NCBI GenBank assembly: GCA_016716965.1
Contig: JADJUP010000002.1
Location: 1-64,000 of the forward strand
Origin: Sulfuritalea sp.
GTDB taxonomy: Bacteria; Pseudomonadota; Gammaproteobacteria; Burkholderiales; Rhodocyclaceae
Reading direction: 5' to 3'
Length of the DNA: 64,000 bases
Position 1 is the first letter of the stretch. Every line of letters begins with the position of its first letter. Both the position numbers and the translations under genes were made by a program. Positions 63,647 to 64,000 of the stretch are shown here, one piece after another. The notes below the pieces were generated by a model that ran no database searches, had not been told where the DNA came from, and saw only the letters and a program-made list of their open reading frames with translations.

Positions 63647-64000
63647 GTGCCTGGCTCTCCATCGCCGACCTCGGGCTCACCGAAGGCGGCACGCGCATCA
63701 TCGACGCGGCGACGCTCGACCTCTGCGCGCAACGCAGCGTCGTGCTCGGCCCCAACGGCGCGGGGAAGAGTACGCTGCTGCGCCTGATCCACGGCCTGCT
63801 GCATCCGAGCGGGGGCCGCCTCGACTGGCCGCGCCCCCTGTCGCAGGCGATGGTGTTTCAGCGGCCGATCATGTTGCGCACAACAGCGCTGGCCAACGTC
63901 GAATACGGCTTGAAGCTGAAGGGCCATGCCGCGCCGGAGCGAGGGCGGCGCGCCGCCGAAGCGCTGGCGCGCGTGGGGCTTGGGAATATTTCGCACCGTC
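63643..64000 (+). CDS. tupC: Tungstate-type ABC transporter ATP-binding protein, 5' part
   Basis: Begins at GTG 63643 (SAWLSIADLGLTEGGTRIIDAATLDL) and runs out of the window. Walker A GPNGAGKSTLLRLIHGLL and the Q-loop AMVFQRPIMLRTTALANVEYGL are present; the signature and Walker B lie beyond the end. Couples ATP hydrolysis to the TupB permease. Its short spacing and overlap show an operon. Confidence 0.85.
   Translation, partial: MSAWLSIADLGLTEGGTRIIDAATLDLCAQRSVVLGPNGAGKSTLLRLIHGLLHPSGGRLDWPRPLSQAMVFQRPIMLRTTALANVEYGLKLKGHAAPERGRRAAEALARVGLGNISHR

Overview
The window is GC-rich chromosomal DNA of a betaproteobacterium, probably of the Rhodocyclales or a close relative. The grounds are family-level: a hemL-thiE-thiD block next to pilGHIJL, a ribE-ribB-ribH-nusB-thiL-pgpA-pncC-recA-recX run, the lptB-rpoN-hpf-ptsN-hprK cluster, and a propionyl-CoA carboxylase / methylmalonyl-CoA mutase operon behind a GntR regulator. 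No rRNA, tRNA, CRISPR array or insertion sequence was recognised.

Layout. 1-3.9 kb: the 3' end of a CorA-type transporter, then a minus-strand block thiD-thiE-hemL-sugE. 4.2-13.4 kb: the twitching chemosensory operon pilGHIJL, then a VOC protein. 13.9-15.8 kb: a membrane diguanylate cyclase. 16-19.4 kb: an OprB-like porin followed by a heavy-metal-type RND efflux operon (outer-membrane factor and periplasmic adaptor) that dissolves into G-rich, unreadable sequence (17.26-17.9 and 19.16-19.87 kb). 19.9-26.7 kb: mcm-meaB-pccB-pccA with the divergent gntR. 27.5-34.3 kb: a patchwork of two sulfotransferases, a PaaK/CapK-like adenylating enzyme, a glycosyltransferase, a NeuD/PglD-type acyltransferase, a Tat-type dienelactone hydrolase and an AhpD-like protein; this looks like surface-glycan or surface-decoration capacity. 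34.3-44.7 kb: a two-partner secretion operon made of a TpsB pore, a 2607-residue glycine-rich TpsA exoprotein and a FecR-domain protein. 45-58.4 kb: housekeeping (cutA, dsbD, riboflavin, recA, lptB, rpoN, PTS-Ntr). 58.4-64 kb: a PsiF-repeat protein, a PadR-regulated 2,4-dienoyl-CoA-reductase-like flavoenzyme, and a ModE/PBP-type regulator divergent from tungstate-type ABC genes (tupB, partial tupC).

Two things cut across the genes. First, a 25-bp sequence with the invariant core CAGCGCCGACT is scattered through the window: nine strong copies and four weaker ones, 12 of 13 on the + strand. It lies in intergenic DNA, in all three forward reading frames of unrelated genes, and antisense in tpsA. 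This is the most intriguing undescribed feature here and behaves like a DNA-level signal (uptake-sequence-like or polar chromosome-organising motif). Second, several genes (corA-like, pilL, a glycosyltransferase, recA) carry single-base indels, mostly an extra G in a G run, and the RND cluster contains long poly-G. recA broken inside Walker A makes base-calling or assembly error the likeliest cause, so biology inferred from broken frames here should be treated with caution.
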